Part shown: piece after piece, positions 1 to 5,836 of the stretch
How positions within the stretch are numbered: position 1 is the stretch's first letter
Layout of the letters: each line of letters starts with the position of its first letter
NCBI GenBank assembly: GCA_902783305.1
Contig: CACZQU010000081.1
Span: 1 to 7,334, forward strand
Source of the DNA: an uncultured Lachnospiraceae bacterium
Lineage (GTDB): Bacteria; Bacillota; Clostridia; Lachnospirales; Lachnospiraceae
Length of the DNA: 7,334 nucleotides
Direction of reading: 5' to 3'
Program-made: the position numbers and the translations under genes
The notes under the pieces: model-generated
What the model was told of the DNA's origin: nothing
Databases searched by the model: none
The model's input: only the letters and a program-made list of their open reading frames with translations

Positions 1-3000
1 ACGCGGAGAGTGATTTTGTCTTTTCTGTAGAATACCTTCCGGGCCAGTTTGATCAGAGAGCGGATTCCGCGCAGCAGTGCATCCGTCTTCTGGACGAGAA
101 TGAGGATCCGATTATCCGTACTGCGGTGACATACTGCATCGGGGGTCCTCTGAGTGAGGAACAGAAGGAAGCCGTGATCCGCCATTGTGTCAACCCGGTG
201 GATTCCCGCAAGGCGGAAGAGGAGAAGCCGGTAACTCTGACCCTCCTTTTCAGCGACCCGGATGATGTGGCTGTGCTGGACGGCTTTACCGTCATGGATG
301 AAGCCTCTTTGAAGGAGCTTTATGATTCCCTGAATCTTGCGATGACATTCCGGGATTTTCTTCATATACAGAGATACTTTTCCGGGGATGAACAAAGAGA
401 TCCTACGATGACGGAAATCCGGGTACTGGATACGTACTGGTCCGACCACTGCAGACATACGACATTTTCGACAGAGCTGAAGGACATCTCATTTGACGAG
501 GGAGATTACCGGGAAGTCATTGAGGGGACGTACCGCCGGTATCTTGAGGACAGGAAGGAGCTGTACGGGGACGGAAAAAACCGTTATGTCTGCCTGATGG
601 ATCTGGCCTTGCTCGCCATGAAAAAGCTCAGAAAGGAAGGGAAGCTCCGGGATCAGGAGGAATCTGAGGAAATCAATGCCTGCAGCATTATCGCGCCTGT
701 GGATGTGGATGGACGGGAAGAGGAATGGCTCATCAATTTCAAAAATGAAACCCACAATCATCCTACGGAGATTGAACCCTTCGGAGGGGCGGCAACGTGT
801 CTGGGTGGTGCTATCCGTGATCCTCTTTCCGGCAGAACATATGTTTATCAGGCAATGCGTGTGACCGGTGCGGCGGATCCCCGGGAACCACTGGAAAATA
901 CCAGACCGGGAAAGCTTCCTCAGAAAAAGCTGGTGAAGGAGGCGGCCCATGGATACAGCTCCTACGGGAATCAGATCGGCCTGGCTACCGGATATGTCAG
1001 GGAGATCTATCACCCTGGCTATGTGGCGAAACGGATGGAAATTGGCGCTGTAATGGGGGCAGCTCCCCGCAGCGCGGTTGTCAGGAAGTCTTCTGCTCCC
1101 GGAGACGTGGTGATCTTGCTGGGAGGGAGAACCGGCCGTGACGGGATCGGAGGGGCTACCGGTTCATCCAAGGTTCACACGGAAAGCTCGATTGAAGTAT
1201 GCGGAGCAGAGGTGCAGAAAGGAAATCCTCCGACGGAGCGCAAGATCCAGAGAATGTTCCGAAGACCAGAGGTCAGTCTGCTGATCAAAAAATGCAATGA
1301 TTTTGGAGCCGGCGGAGTTTCTGTCGCGATAGGAGAACTTGCCGCAGGTCTGAAAATTGATCTGGATAAGGTGCCGAAAAAGTATGCCGGTCTGGACGGA
1401 ACAGAAATCGCGATTTCGGAATCCCAGGAACGCATGGCGGTTGTGGTGGATCCTGAAGATGTGGAGACATTTCTGAGCTATGCGGCAGAGGAGAACCTGG
1501 AGGCTGTGCCGATGGCCGTAGTGACATCCTCTCCCAGATTGGTAATGGAGTGGAGGGGAAAGGAAATCGTCAATCTTTCCCGTGCTTTCCTTGATACGAA
1601 CGGGGCGCATCAGGAGACGAAGGTGGAAGTGGAGATCCCCCAAAGATCCCAAAGCCCTCTTACGCGCAGGGATGATATCGGGGACGTCAGAGAAAAATGG
1701 CTGTCTGTACTTGGTGACCTCAATGTCTGCTCCCAGAAGGGACTGGTTGAGATGTTTGACAGCTCTATCGGCGCCGGCAGCGTCCTGATGCCCTTTGGAG
1801 GAAAATATCAGCTTACTCCGACGCAGATTATGGCGGCAAAGGTGCCGGTTCCGGAGGGAAAAACCAGCACGGTTACCATGATGAGCTATGGCTTTGACCC
1901 GTATCTTTCCGAATGGAGTCCTTTCCATGGCGCCGCATATGCCGTGGTGGAATCCGTGGCCAGGATCGTGGCGGGAGGCGGAGACCCCGGTAAAATTCAT
2001 TTTACCTTCCAGGAGTATTTCCGGAGAATGACGGAGGATCCCCGCAGGTGGAGCCAGCCCTTCACCGCTTTGCTGGGGGCCTACAGCGCCCAGATCGGAC
2101 TGGGGCTTGCTTCCATCGGCGGCAAGGATTCCATGAGCGGAACCTTCAGCCAGATCGACGTGCCGCCCACACTGGTTTCCTTTGCGGTCGGTATGGCAAA
2201 ATCAGGCGATATTCTTACCCCTGAGCTGAAGGCACCCGGAAACCGTCTGGTATGGATACGGGCAGCCAGGGATGAAAACCAGATGCCGGATTATGCCGCG
2301 ATCTGGGAGCAGTACCTTAAGGTCAATGAGGATCGTAAGGCCGGGCGTATCCTGTCCGCGTATGCCCTGGACGGGTATGGAATTGCAGCTGCCGCAGCAA
2401 AGATGGCTTTTGGAAACCGGCTGGGTGTGAAGATTGAGCACAATCTGGATCCCAGGGATTTCTTTGCTCCTTCCTATGGAGATCTGCTGCTGGAGATTCC
2501 TGATGGTAAGGTTTCTCAGCTGGCATGCACGTATACTCTGGTGGGGGAGGTTCTGGCGGAGCCGGTTCTTACGTATGGAAATACCTGTCTGACGCTGGAG
2601 GAAGCCCTGTCAGTCTGGAAAGCTCCTCTGGAAAAGATCTTTCCTACGGCTTCCGGAGAAGAAACCGTGATTTCCGGAGAACTGGAATGGGAGCCGGCCG
2701 GAGACGGCGCTGAAAAGAAAGAGGGCCTTTATCATACGGACAAGGTTCATGTCTGCAATGCGAAGCGGACAAAGCCCAGATTCTTTCTCTGTAAAAACAG
2801 AATTGCGAAACCCAGGGTATTTATACCGGTATTCCCGGGAACAAACTGTGAATATGACAGCGCAAGGGCATTTGAGGAGGCTGGCGCGAAAACCAGCGTG
2901 CGGGTGTTCCGAAACCTGAGCGCTCAGGATATCCGGGATTCGACGGACGTATTTGCGAAGGAGATCGAGGCGGCGCAGATTGTCATGTTCCCCGGCGGTT

Positions 3001-3605
3001 TTTCGGGAGGAGACGAGCCTGACGGTTCTGCCAAGTTTTTTGCCGCTGCTTTCCGCAATGAGAAGCTCGCCGAATCGATGAAAAAGCTTCTGGAGGAAAG
3101 AGACGGGCTGGTTCTTGGAATCTGTAACGGATTCCAGGCGCTGATCAAGCTGGGACTTGTCCCCGGCGGCGAAATCTGCGGACAGACAGAAGATTCTCCG
3201 ACACTGACCTTCAATACGATTGGCAGACATATCTCAAGAATGGTTTATACAAAGGTGGTTTCCGACAAATCACCCTGGCTTTCCCAGGCGAAGCTGGGAG
3301 GAGTATACTGTATTCCCGCATCCCATGGTGAGGGACGCTTTGTTGCGTCGACGGACTGGATCCGCACTCTTCTGGCCAATGGCCAGGTGGCGACCAGGTA
3401 TACCGATCCGGAAGGAAATGCTCTGGGGGATGAAGAGTGGAATGTCAACGGCTCGTACTATAATATTGAAGGGATTACATCCCCTGACGGAAGGGTGTTC
3501 GGAAAGATGGGGCACTGTGAGAGACGCGGAGAGGATGTCGCTGTGGATATCTACGGAGAGCAGGACATGCATCTGTTTGCTTCCGGTGTAAACTATTTCC
3601 TGTAA
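1..3605 (+). CDS. purL: Phosphoribosylformylglycinamidine synthase, single-chain clostridial type, 5'-truncated by window edge
   Basis: PurL is the fourth enzyme of de novo purine synthesis: in the cytoplasm it converts FGAR, glutamine and ATP to FGAM. The reading frame is open from base 3, and residues before the GTG at 126 already read as PurL (VEYLPGQFDQRADSA), so that GTG is an internal valine, not a start. About 1200 residues are present; the single-chain family runs to roughly 1250, so about 50 are missing. Numbering from base 3: SDHCRH at 147-152, the ATP/FGAR-site stretch NETHNHPTEIEPFGG from 248, then a second synthase half containing SIGGKDSMSG. The C-terminal glutaminase starts near 936 and shows GTNCEYD, FPGGFSGGDEPDG, the nucleophile in GICNGFQ (Cys 1041, bases 3123-3125), HGEGRF, and the triad His and Glu in MGHCER (bases 3513-3515 and 3519-3521). 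All catalytic landmarks are intact. It ends with TAA. No other pur gene is visible. Confidence 0.97.
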   Translation, partial: AESDFVFSVEYLPGQFDQRADSAQQCIRLLDENEDPIIRTAVTYCIGGPLSEEQKEAVIRHCVNPVDSRKAEEEKPVTLTLLFSDPDDVAVLDGFTVMDEASLKELYDSLNLAMTFRDFLHIQRYFSGDEQRDPTMTEIRVLDTYWSDHCRHTTFSTELKDISFDEGDYREVIEGTYRRYLEDRKELYGDGKNRYVCLMDLALLAMKKLRKEGKLRDQEESEEINACSIIAPVDVDGREEEWLINFKNETHNHPTEIEPFGGAATCLGGAIRDPLSGRTYVYQAMRVTGAADPREPLENTRPGKLPQKKLVKEAAHGYSSYGNQIGLATGYVREIYHPGYVAKRMEIGAVMGAAPRSAVVRKSSAPGDVVILLGGRTGRDGIGGATGSSKVHTESSIEVCGAEVQKGNPPTERKIQRMFRRPEVSLLIKKCNDFGAGGVSVAIGELAAGLKIDLDKVPKKYAGLDGTEIAISESQERMAVVVDPEDVETFLSYAAEENLEAVPMAVVTSSPRLVMEWRGKEIVNLSRAFLDTNGAHQETKVEVEIPQRSQSPLTRRDDIGDVREKWLSVLGDLNVCSQKGLVEMFDSSIGAGSVLMPFGGKYQLTPTQIMAAKVPVPEGKTSTVTMMSYGFDPYLSEWSPFHGAAYAVVESVARIVAGGGDPGKIHFTFQEYFRRMTEDPRRWSQPFTALLGAYSAQIGLGLASIGGKDSMSGTFSQIDVPPTLVSFAVGMAKSGDILTPELKAPGNRLVWIRAARDENQMPDYAAIWEQYLKVNEDRKAGRILSAYALDGYGIAAAAAKMAFGNRLGVKIEHNLDPRDFFAPSYGDLLLEIPDGKVSQLACTYTLVGEVLAEPVLTYGNTCLTLEEALSVWKAPLEKIFPTASGEETVISGELEWEPAGDGAEKKEGLYHTDKVHVCNAKRTKPRFFLCKNRIAKPRVFIPVFPGTNCEYDSARAFEEAGAKTSVRVFRNLSAQDIRDSTDVFAKEIEAAQIVMFPGGFSGGDEPDGSAKFFAAAFRNEKLAESMKKLLEERDGLVLGICNGFQALIKLGLVPGGEICGQTEDSPTLTFNTIGRHISRMVYTKVVSDKSPWLSQAKLGGVYCIPASHGEGRFVASTDWIRTLLANGQVATRYTDPEGNALGDEEWNVNGSYYNIEGITSPDGRVFGKMGHCERRGEDVAVDIYGEQDMHLFASGVNYFL

Positions 3606-3612
3606 CGGGAAT

Positions 3613-3628
3613 GATCCGCTTACGGATT
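3613..3628 (+). other. Short hairpin just after purL stop
   Basis: ATCCG at 3614-3618 pairs with CGGAT at 3623-3627 across a four-base loop, with a possible G-T closing pair, and is followed by TTTC. It begins 8 bases after the purL stop. The stem is short and the T run weak, so it may slow polymerase or protect the mRNA end rather than terminate fully. Confidence 0.35.
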
Positions 3629-3670
3629 TCTGCAGGAAACTTCAGCCGTCTCTCCCTTCATTCCAGATTC

Positions 3671-3688
3671 GCGCCTGTCGGCGCTTTT
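3671..3688 (+). terminator. Possible weak intrinsic terminator of purL
   Basis: GCGCC (3671-3675) and GGCGC (3680-3684) form a five-pair all-GC stem with loop TGTC, directly followed by TTTT. This has the form of a minimal Rho-independent terminator 66 bases after the purL stop. The stem is short; the much stronger terminator at 3862-3898 probably does most of the work. Confidence 0.4.
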
Positions 3689-3725
3689 CCGCCCCGCTTC
3701 GCGTGACTGAATTTGTCATGACGGG

Positions 3726-3751
3726 AGGTGACAGCCTGCAGGCTGTCACCT
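3726..3751. repeat. Perfect 26-bp palindrome
   Basis: The 13-base half AGGTGACAGCCTG is followed immediately by its exact reverse complement, centred at 3738/3739 on a PstI-like CTGCAG core. As RNA it would fold into a stem of about 11 pairs closed by a four-base loop; as DNA it could be a cruciform or a binding site for a dimeric protein. It shares its last three bases with the left arm of the 18-bp inverted repeat. Confidence 0.9.
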
Positions 3752-3811
3752 GAAACTGCGCTTATCCGCCCTTACATGCGGGCATGACGTTCAGATAAGC
3801 GCAGTTTCAGG
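3749..3811. repeat. Perfect 18-bp inverted repeat with 27-nt loop
   Basis: CCTGAAACTGCGCTTATC at 3749-3766 is the exact reverse complement of 3794-3811. The 27-base interior holds a further small inverted repeat, CATGC-GG-GCATG, at 3775-3786. There is no T run after the right arm, so it is not a standard intrinsic terminator on the + strand. Confidence 0.9.
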
Positions 3812-3861
3812 GACGGCTGAACAGTAACCGCAGGAGCCATTTTGCGCTGCAAACATAAATA

Positions 3862-3898
3862 AAAAGCCGCTTTCCGGATTTGCCCGGAAGCGGCTTTT
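3862..3898. terminator. Bidirectional Rho-independent terminator between convergent purL and DUF4230 operons
   Basis: The stem is AAAAGCCGCTT (3862-3872) against AAGCGGCTTTT (3888-3898), continued by CCGG/CCGG (3874-3877 with 3884-3887), one bulged T at 3873 and a six-base loop. The GC-rich stem is flanked by an A run on the left and a T run on the right, so it reads as an intrinsic terminator on both strands. It lies 256 bases beyond purL and 18 bases beyond the DUF4230 stop, the natural place for a shared terminator. Confidence 0.93.
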
Positions 3899-3916
3899 GC
3901 GGTTTTCAGATAGTTC

Positions 3917-4525
3917 TTATTCAAAACGGACAGTATATCCTTCAAATACGGACAGGCATTCGGTGATCATTTTTTTTGCGTTTTTCTCCGTTTCGACAAA
4001 CAAACCGGCTTCGATGGCCTTTGCCTCTTTGTCCTTCAGGAGCTCTTCCAGGAAGCTGTTGACTTCTTCAGAACTGATCGGGTTAAAGATATTGTTGCTT
4101 TCGATATACTGTATGCTGTCCTGATCGATATAATTGTCTGTAATGACCGGATCAGGGAGCCGGATCGTGATGGTCTGCCCGCGGTTATCTACTTCGATGA
4201 AGACAGAGGACAGGTCATATCCTGCCTTTACCGTCCCGCTGTACAAAACCTGTATGCTGTGAGTCGTCAGGGGGATATCAAAGGAAAAAAGATGCCTGGT
4301 ATCGGACATTTCGGCTTTTTCGGTATAGGTGAATTTCTGAAATACCAGGTCCTGAATATTTTCAAGCTGATATTTGATCATGGTGCTGTCCACTGAATTC
4401 CGGTTTCTGACGCTCTCGGAGGTAAAGAAAAAAGAGATGGCTACAAGAGCGATGGCCAGCAGCAGTAAAACTATGCCCCGGAAGAGCTTGTTGTCTTGTC
4501 TGTCTAAAGATGAATTCATACGCAT
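3917..4525 (-). CDS. DUF4230 family membrane-anchored protein
   Basis: This 202-residue protein belongs, by recognition, to the DUF4230 family, whose biochemical function is not established. Residues 16-34 are a strongly hydrophobic N-terminal segment (IVLLLLAIALVAISFFF) after a basic start, so it should be a single-pass anchor with the rest outside the cell; no lipobox is seen. Family-like features follow: the FTYTEK strand near 66-70, IPLTTHSIQVLYSGTVKAGYDLS at about 84-106, ITIRLPDPVI at 119-128, and a charged, probably helical C-terminal part from about 150. The ATG at 4525 lies only 2 bases from the AGGA ribosome site (4528-4531), whereas the ATG at 4519 lies 8 away, so the true start may be 4519 (200 residues). 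It follows the 28-residue membrane peptide by 28 bases and is probably co-transcribed from the promoter at 4752-4779. Its stop lies beside the bidirectional terminator. Confidence 0.88.
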   Translation of the reverse strand: MRMNSSLDRQDNKLFRGIVLLLLAIALVAISFFFTSESVRNRNSVDSTMIKYQLENIQDLVFQKFTYTEKAEMSDTRHLFSFDIPLTTHSIQVLYSGTVKAGYDLSSVFIEVDNRGQTITIRLPDPVITDNYIDQDSIQYIESNNIFNPISSEEVNSFLEELLKDKEAKAIEAGLFVETEKNAKKMITECLSVFEGYTVRFE

Positions 4526-4553
4526 CGTCCTTTCTTCTTCTGATCTGAATTTG

Positions 4554-4640
4554 CTAGATCCATGCAGAGATCAGCAGCCCCAGATAGAAGGCAACGATGA
4601 CAACGATGATCCCGATAATGATTTTTTTCAAGATCTGCAT
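4554..4640 (-). CDS. 28-residue single-pass membrane peptide, first gene of DUF4230 operon
   Basis: This short gene encodes 28 residues: a short MQILKK start with two lysines, a continuous hydrophobic run from residue 7 to 24 (Ile, Val and Leu rich, with Gly10, Gly21 and Tyr19), and the ending SAWI. That is the profile of a one-helix membrane peptide with its N-terminus inside. The best support is AGGAGG at 4650-4655, 9 bases before the ATG, one of the strongest ribosome sites in the window. An ATG four codons upstream in another frame gives only six residues. Its TAG is 28 bases before the DUF4230 gene and a good promoter lies about 105 bases upstream, so the two genes form an operon. I do not recognise a named family. 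It could be a partner of the DUF4230 protein, an independent small protein, or a translated leader that sets DUF4230 expression. Confidence 0.72.
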   Translation of the reverse strand: MQILKKIIIGIIVVIVAFYLGLLISAWI

Positions 4641-4649
4641 CCTGCCATT

Positions 4650-4655
4650 CCTCCT
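4650..4655 (-). promoter_or_regulatory. Strong ribosome binding site of the 28-residue gene
   Basis: On the minus strand AGGAGG precedes the ATG at 4640 by 9 bases. It is the main reason for treating the short frame as translated, since the competing upstream ATG lies only 2 bases from it. Confidence 0.8.
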
Positions 4656-4671
4656 TTTCTGTCAAGCTGTT

Positions 4672-4693
4672 CCAGACGGATGAAACCGTCTGG
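4672..4693. other. Perfect 8-bp hairpin in the DUF4230 operon leader
   Basis: CCAGACGG at 4672-4679 pairs exactly with CCGTCTGG at 4686-4693 across a six-base loop. In the minus-strand transcript it falls between the promoter and the ribosome site of the 28-residue gene, ending about 17 bases before that site. No T run follows on either strand, so it is not an intrinsic terminator; mRNA stabilisation, translational control or a protein site are the options. Confidence 0.7.
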
Positions 4694-4699
4694 GGTGAA

Positions 4700-4734
4700 C
4701 CGCCCGTTCGCAAGCAGTAAGCCTTACAGGGCGG
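4700..4734. other. Second leader hairpin, 6-bp GC stem
   Basis: CCGCCC (4700-4705) and GGGCGG (4729-4734) pair around a 23-base interior containing a small GTAA/TTAC stem. With the neighbouring 4672-4693 hairpin it means that most of the roughly 105-base leader of the minus-strand operon can fold. Confidence 0.5.
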
Positions 4735-4751
4735 CAGTAATCCTTTGATAT

Positions 4752-4779
4752 AATATATCGAAACCGTTGATTTTGTCAA
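4752..4779 (-). promoter_or_regulatory. SigA-type promoter for the DUF4230 operon
   Basis: On the minus strand there is a consensus -35 TTGACA (4774-4779), a 16-base spacer and -10 TATATT (4752-4757, 5 of 6). Transcription would start near 4745, leaving about 105 bases of leader before the 28-residue gene. The -10 lies in a near-palindrome, GATATA-A-TATATC at 4747-4759. Confidence 0.75.
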
Positions 4780-4784
4780 TCGGG

Positions 4785-4812
4785 TTATGGAAATGCTCCT
4801 TGAAATCCATAA
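4785..4812. promoter_or_regulatory. Operator-like dyad between the divergent promoters
   Basis: TTATGGA (4785-4791) and its exact reverse complement TCCATAA (4806-4812) are separated by 14 bases, giving 21 bases between equivalent positions, which is two helical turns. The dyad encloses the -35 of the capsule promoter (4800-4805) and starts 5 bases beyond the -35 of the opposite promoter. This is the expected geometry for a dimeric regulator acting on both operons, but the arms are short, so chance is not excluded. Confidence 0.45.
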
Positions 4813-4828
4813 TAAACTGATGTATGAT
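4800..4828 (+). promoter_or_regulatory. SigA-type promoter for the capsule operon
   Basis: The -35 is TTGAAA (4800-4805, 5 of 6), the spacer is 17 bases, and the -10 is TATGAT (4823-4828, 5 of 6). Transcription would start near 4835, giving a leader of about 62 bases before cpsB. The two divergent -35 boxes are 20 bases apart. Confidence 0.75.
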
Positions 4829-4896
4829 AATAACATTGCTTTTGGAAACCCTTAAAAACAGAGAGTTTTGTTTACGCCGGAGGAGGTGATGCAGCA

Positions 4897-5607
4897 ATGG
4901 AAATCACAGATATGCATTGCCATATTCTGCCCGGACTGGATGATGGCTCCGAATCGATGGAAGAGACCCTGGATACCCTTCGTGAGGCTGTCCGGCAAGG
5001 GATTACGCGAATGATAGTGACACCTCATTTCCATCCCCAGCGATATGTCGTGACTGCTGCGCAGATTCTGCAGTCACTTGAGGATGTGCGCGCTGCGGCC
5101 AGGGATGCAGGGATCGGGATTGAACTGTTTGCCGGACAGGAGTGCTATTACTATTCGGAGCTTGTGGATCAGCTCGAAGAGGGGAATGCTCTTACGATGT
5201 GTGAGAGCAGGTTTGTTCTCGTGGAGTTTGATCCGGGCTGCCTGTTTTCTTATCTTCTGAATGGTCTGCAGAGCCTCAGGCAAAGCGGGTATATTCCGGT
5301 TGTCGCGCATTTTGAACGGTATGAATGCCTCTATAAGGAGGATCATCTCGATGAGCTTCGCCGGCAGCAGTTTTTATTGCAGATGAATTATGATATGCTG
5401 CTGAGGAAGGGAGGCCTGTTCCGTGAGAATTACTGGCAGAAGATCCTTCGGGAGGGGTATGTGGACTTTCTGGGAAGCGACTGCCATGGAACTCACTTCC
5501 GTCCGCTGCAGGTGGACAAGGCCTGCAGATGGCTGGAAAAAAAGTGCGACGCAAACAGAATTCGCCATATTCTGGAAGTGAATTTTGACAAAATAGTTTA
5601 CGGCTGA
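4897..5607 (+). CDS. cpsB: CpsB/CapC-type PHP-family protein-tyrosine phosphatase
   Basis: Members of this family are metal-dependent phosphatases that dephosphorylate the BY-kinase of Gram-positive capsule or exopolysaccharide systems (pneumococcal CpsB, Bacillus YwqE). The protein is 236 residues, close to the usual 240 to 255, with no signal or membrane segment, so it is cytoplasmic. Metal-site motifs of the PHP fold are all visible: HCH at 7-9 in DMHCHILPGLDDG, TPHFHP with His44 and His46, GQE with Glu82, AHFERY with His138, Glu140 and Arg141, and GSDCHG with Asp195 and His197. AHFERY has Phe where relatives often have Pro or Ile. The start is fixed by AGGAGGTGAT at 4881-4890, near-perfectly complementary to the 16S tail, 10 bases (from AGGAGG) before ATG. 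It is the first gene after the promoter at 4800-4828. Its target is expected to be the kinase encoded from 6622. Confidence 0.94.
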   Translation: MEITDMHCHILPGLDDGSESMEETLDTLREAVRQGITRMIVTPHFHPQRYVVTAAQILQSLEDVRAAARDAGIGIELFAGQECYYYSELVDQLEEGNALTMCESRFVLVEFDPGCLFSYLLNGLQSLRQSGYIPVVAHFERYECLYKEDHLDELRRQQFLLQMNYDMLLRKGGLFRENYWQKILREGYVDFLGSDCHGTHFRPLQVDKACRWLEKKCDANRIRHILEVNFDKIVYG

Positions 5608-5626
5608 TATCTTCCTGTGCTATAGT
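5597..5626 (+). promoter_or_regulatory. Possible internal extended -10 promoter ahead of cpsC
   Basis: TGC-TATAGT at 5618-5626 is an extended -10 with a 5-of-6 hexamer; TTTACG (5597-5602, 4 of 6) lies 18 bases before the hexamer. A second candidate overlaps it: consensus TTGACA at 5585-5590, 17 bases, then TATCTT at 5608-5613 (4 of 6). Either would begin a transcript near the cpsB stop with roughly 200 bases of leader before cpsC. Confidence 0.45.
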
Positions 5627-5836
5627 GGGGCAGAGAAGGAATGTAACTGCTCAGCCACAGGCTTTTCACCGTTATCGGGCAGGCACGGTTCATGCTGCCG
5701 AAGCTGAAGGGCGCATGCCGCCGGCCGTTGATCATATCAGCACGTACCACACAGCTTGTGCGGGGAACTGAGTGAACAGTGACGAAGAGCTGTCTTTATG
5801 GTAATGGTGGAAAGATATTCAAAAATGGAGGAAAAC
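5608..5836 (+). other. Structured non-coding gap between cpsB and cpsC
   Basis: No convincing reading frame is seen here. Several short inverted repeats are: CCTGTG (5614-5619) with CACAGG (5656-5661, followed by CTTTT); GCAG (5630-5633) with CTGC (5647-5650) inside it; a bulged stem at about 5676-5700 (CGGGCAGGCA against TGCTGCCG); GTTGAT-CAT-ATCAGC at 5727-5741; and CACA (5748-5751) with TGTG (5757-5760). Such a gap is unusual between two genes of one operon and could be a leader, attenuator or processing site. It does not match a riboswitch class that I can name. Confidence 0.4.

Larger units (their letters stand above)
3641..3821. repeat. Nested palindromic block, MITE-like or structured RNA
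   Basis: Seen directly: the outer ends are inverted repeats, TTCAGCCGTC (3641-3650) against GACGGCTGAA (3812-3821), extendable to 13 positions with one mismatch that is a G-U pair in RNA (3641-3653/3809-3821). Inside lie a perfect 26-bp palindrome (3726-3751) and a perfect 18-bp inverted repeat (3749-3766/3794-3811). No open reading frame of note occurs. The layout resembles a small non-autonomous repeat element or a transcribed structured element. I see no convincing target-site duplication; at most AAC occurs beside each end. Whether it recurs in the genome cannot be told from one copy. Confidence 0.55.

Noticed and set aside
1164..2000. 278-codon minus-strand open frame inside purL
   Set aside because: It lies wholly opposite the intact PurL coding frame, its translation is rich in His, Arg and Ser without recognisable domains, and no promoter or ribosome site supports it. 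It is a coding shadow.
2610..3230. 206-codon minus-strand open frame inside purL
   Set aside because: Antisense to the conserved glutaminase domain, with no domain or ribosome site of its own; a shadow, as are the other antisense frames at 489-1013, 2924-3214 and 3270-3572.
126..3605. GTG at 126 as the purL start
   Set aside because: The frame is open to base 3 and the upstream residues are already typical PurL sequence, so the gene is cut by the window edge and does not start at 126.
3749..3811. 18-bp inverted repeat as the purL intrinsic terminator
   Set aside because: No T run follows the right arm (GGACGG follows) and the loop is 27 bases long; the canonical terminator is at 3862-3898.
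3641..3821. Palindromic block as a CRISPR or tandem repeat array
   Set aside because: The repeats are inverted, not direct, they differ in sequence and length, and there is no regular spacer spacing.
4374..4748. 124-codon plus-strand frame opposite the DUF4230 operon
   Set aside because: It is antisense to the DUF4230 gene and the 28-residue gene, with low-complexity Asp/Asn stretches that come from the reversed membrane-helix codons.
4516..4836. 106-codon minus-strand frame overlapping the 28-residue gene
   Set aside because: It starts upstream of the promoter at 4752-4779, so that transcript would lack its start; it crosses both leader hairpins, has no ribosome site and reads the 28-residue gene in another frame. 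The short gene with AGGAGG explains the region better.
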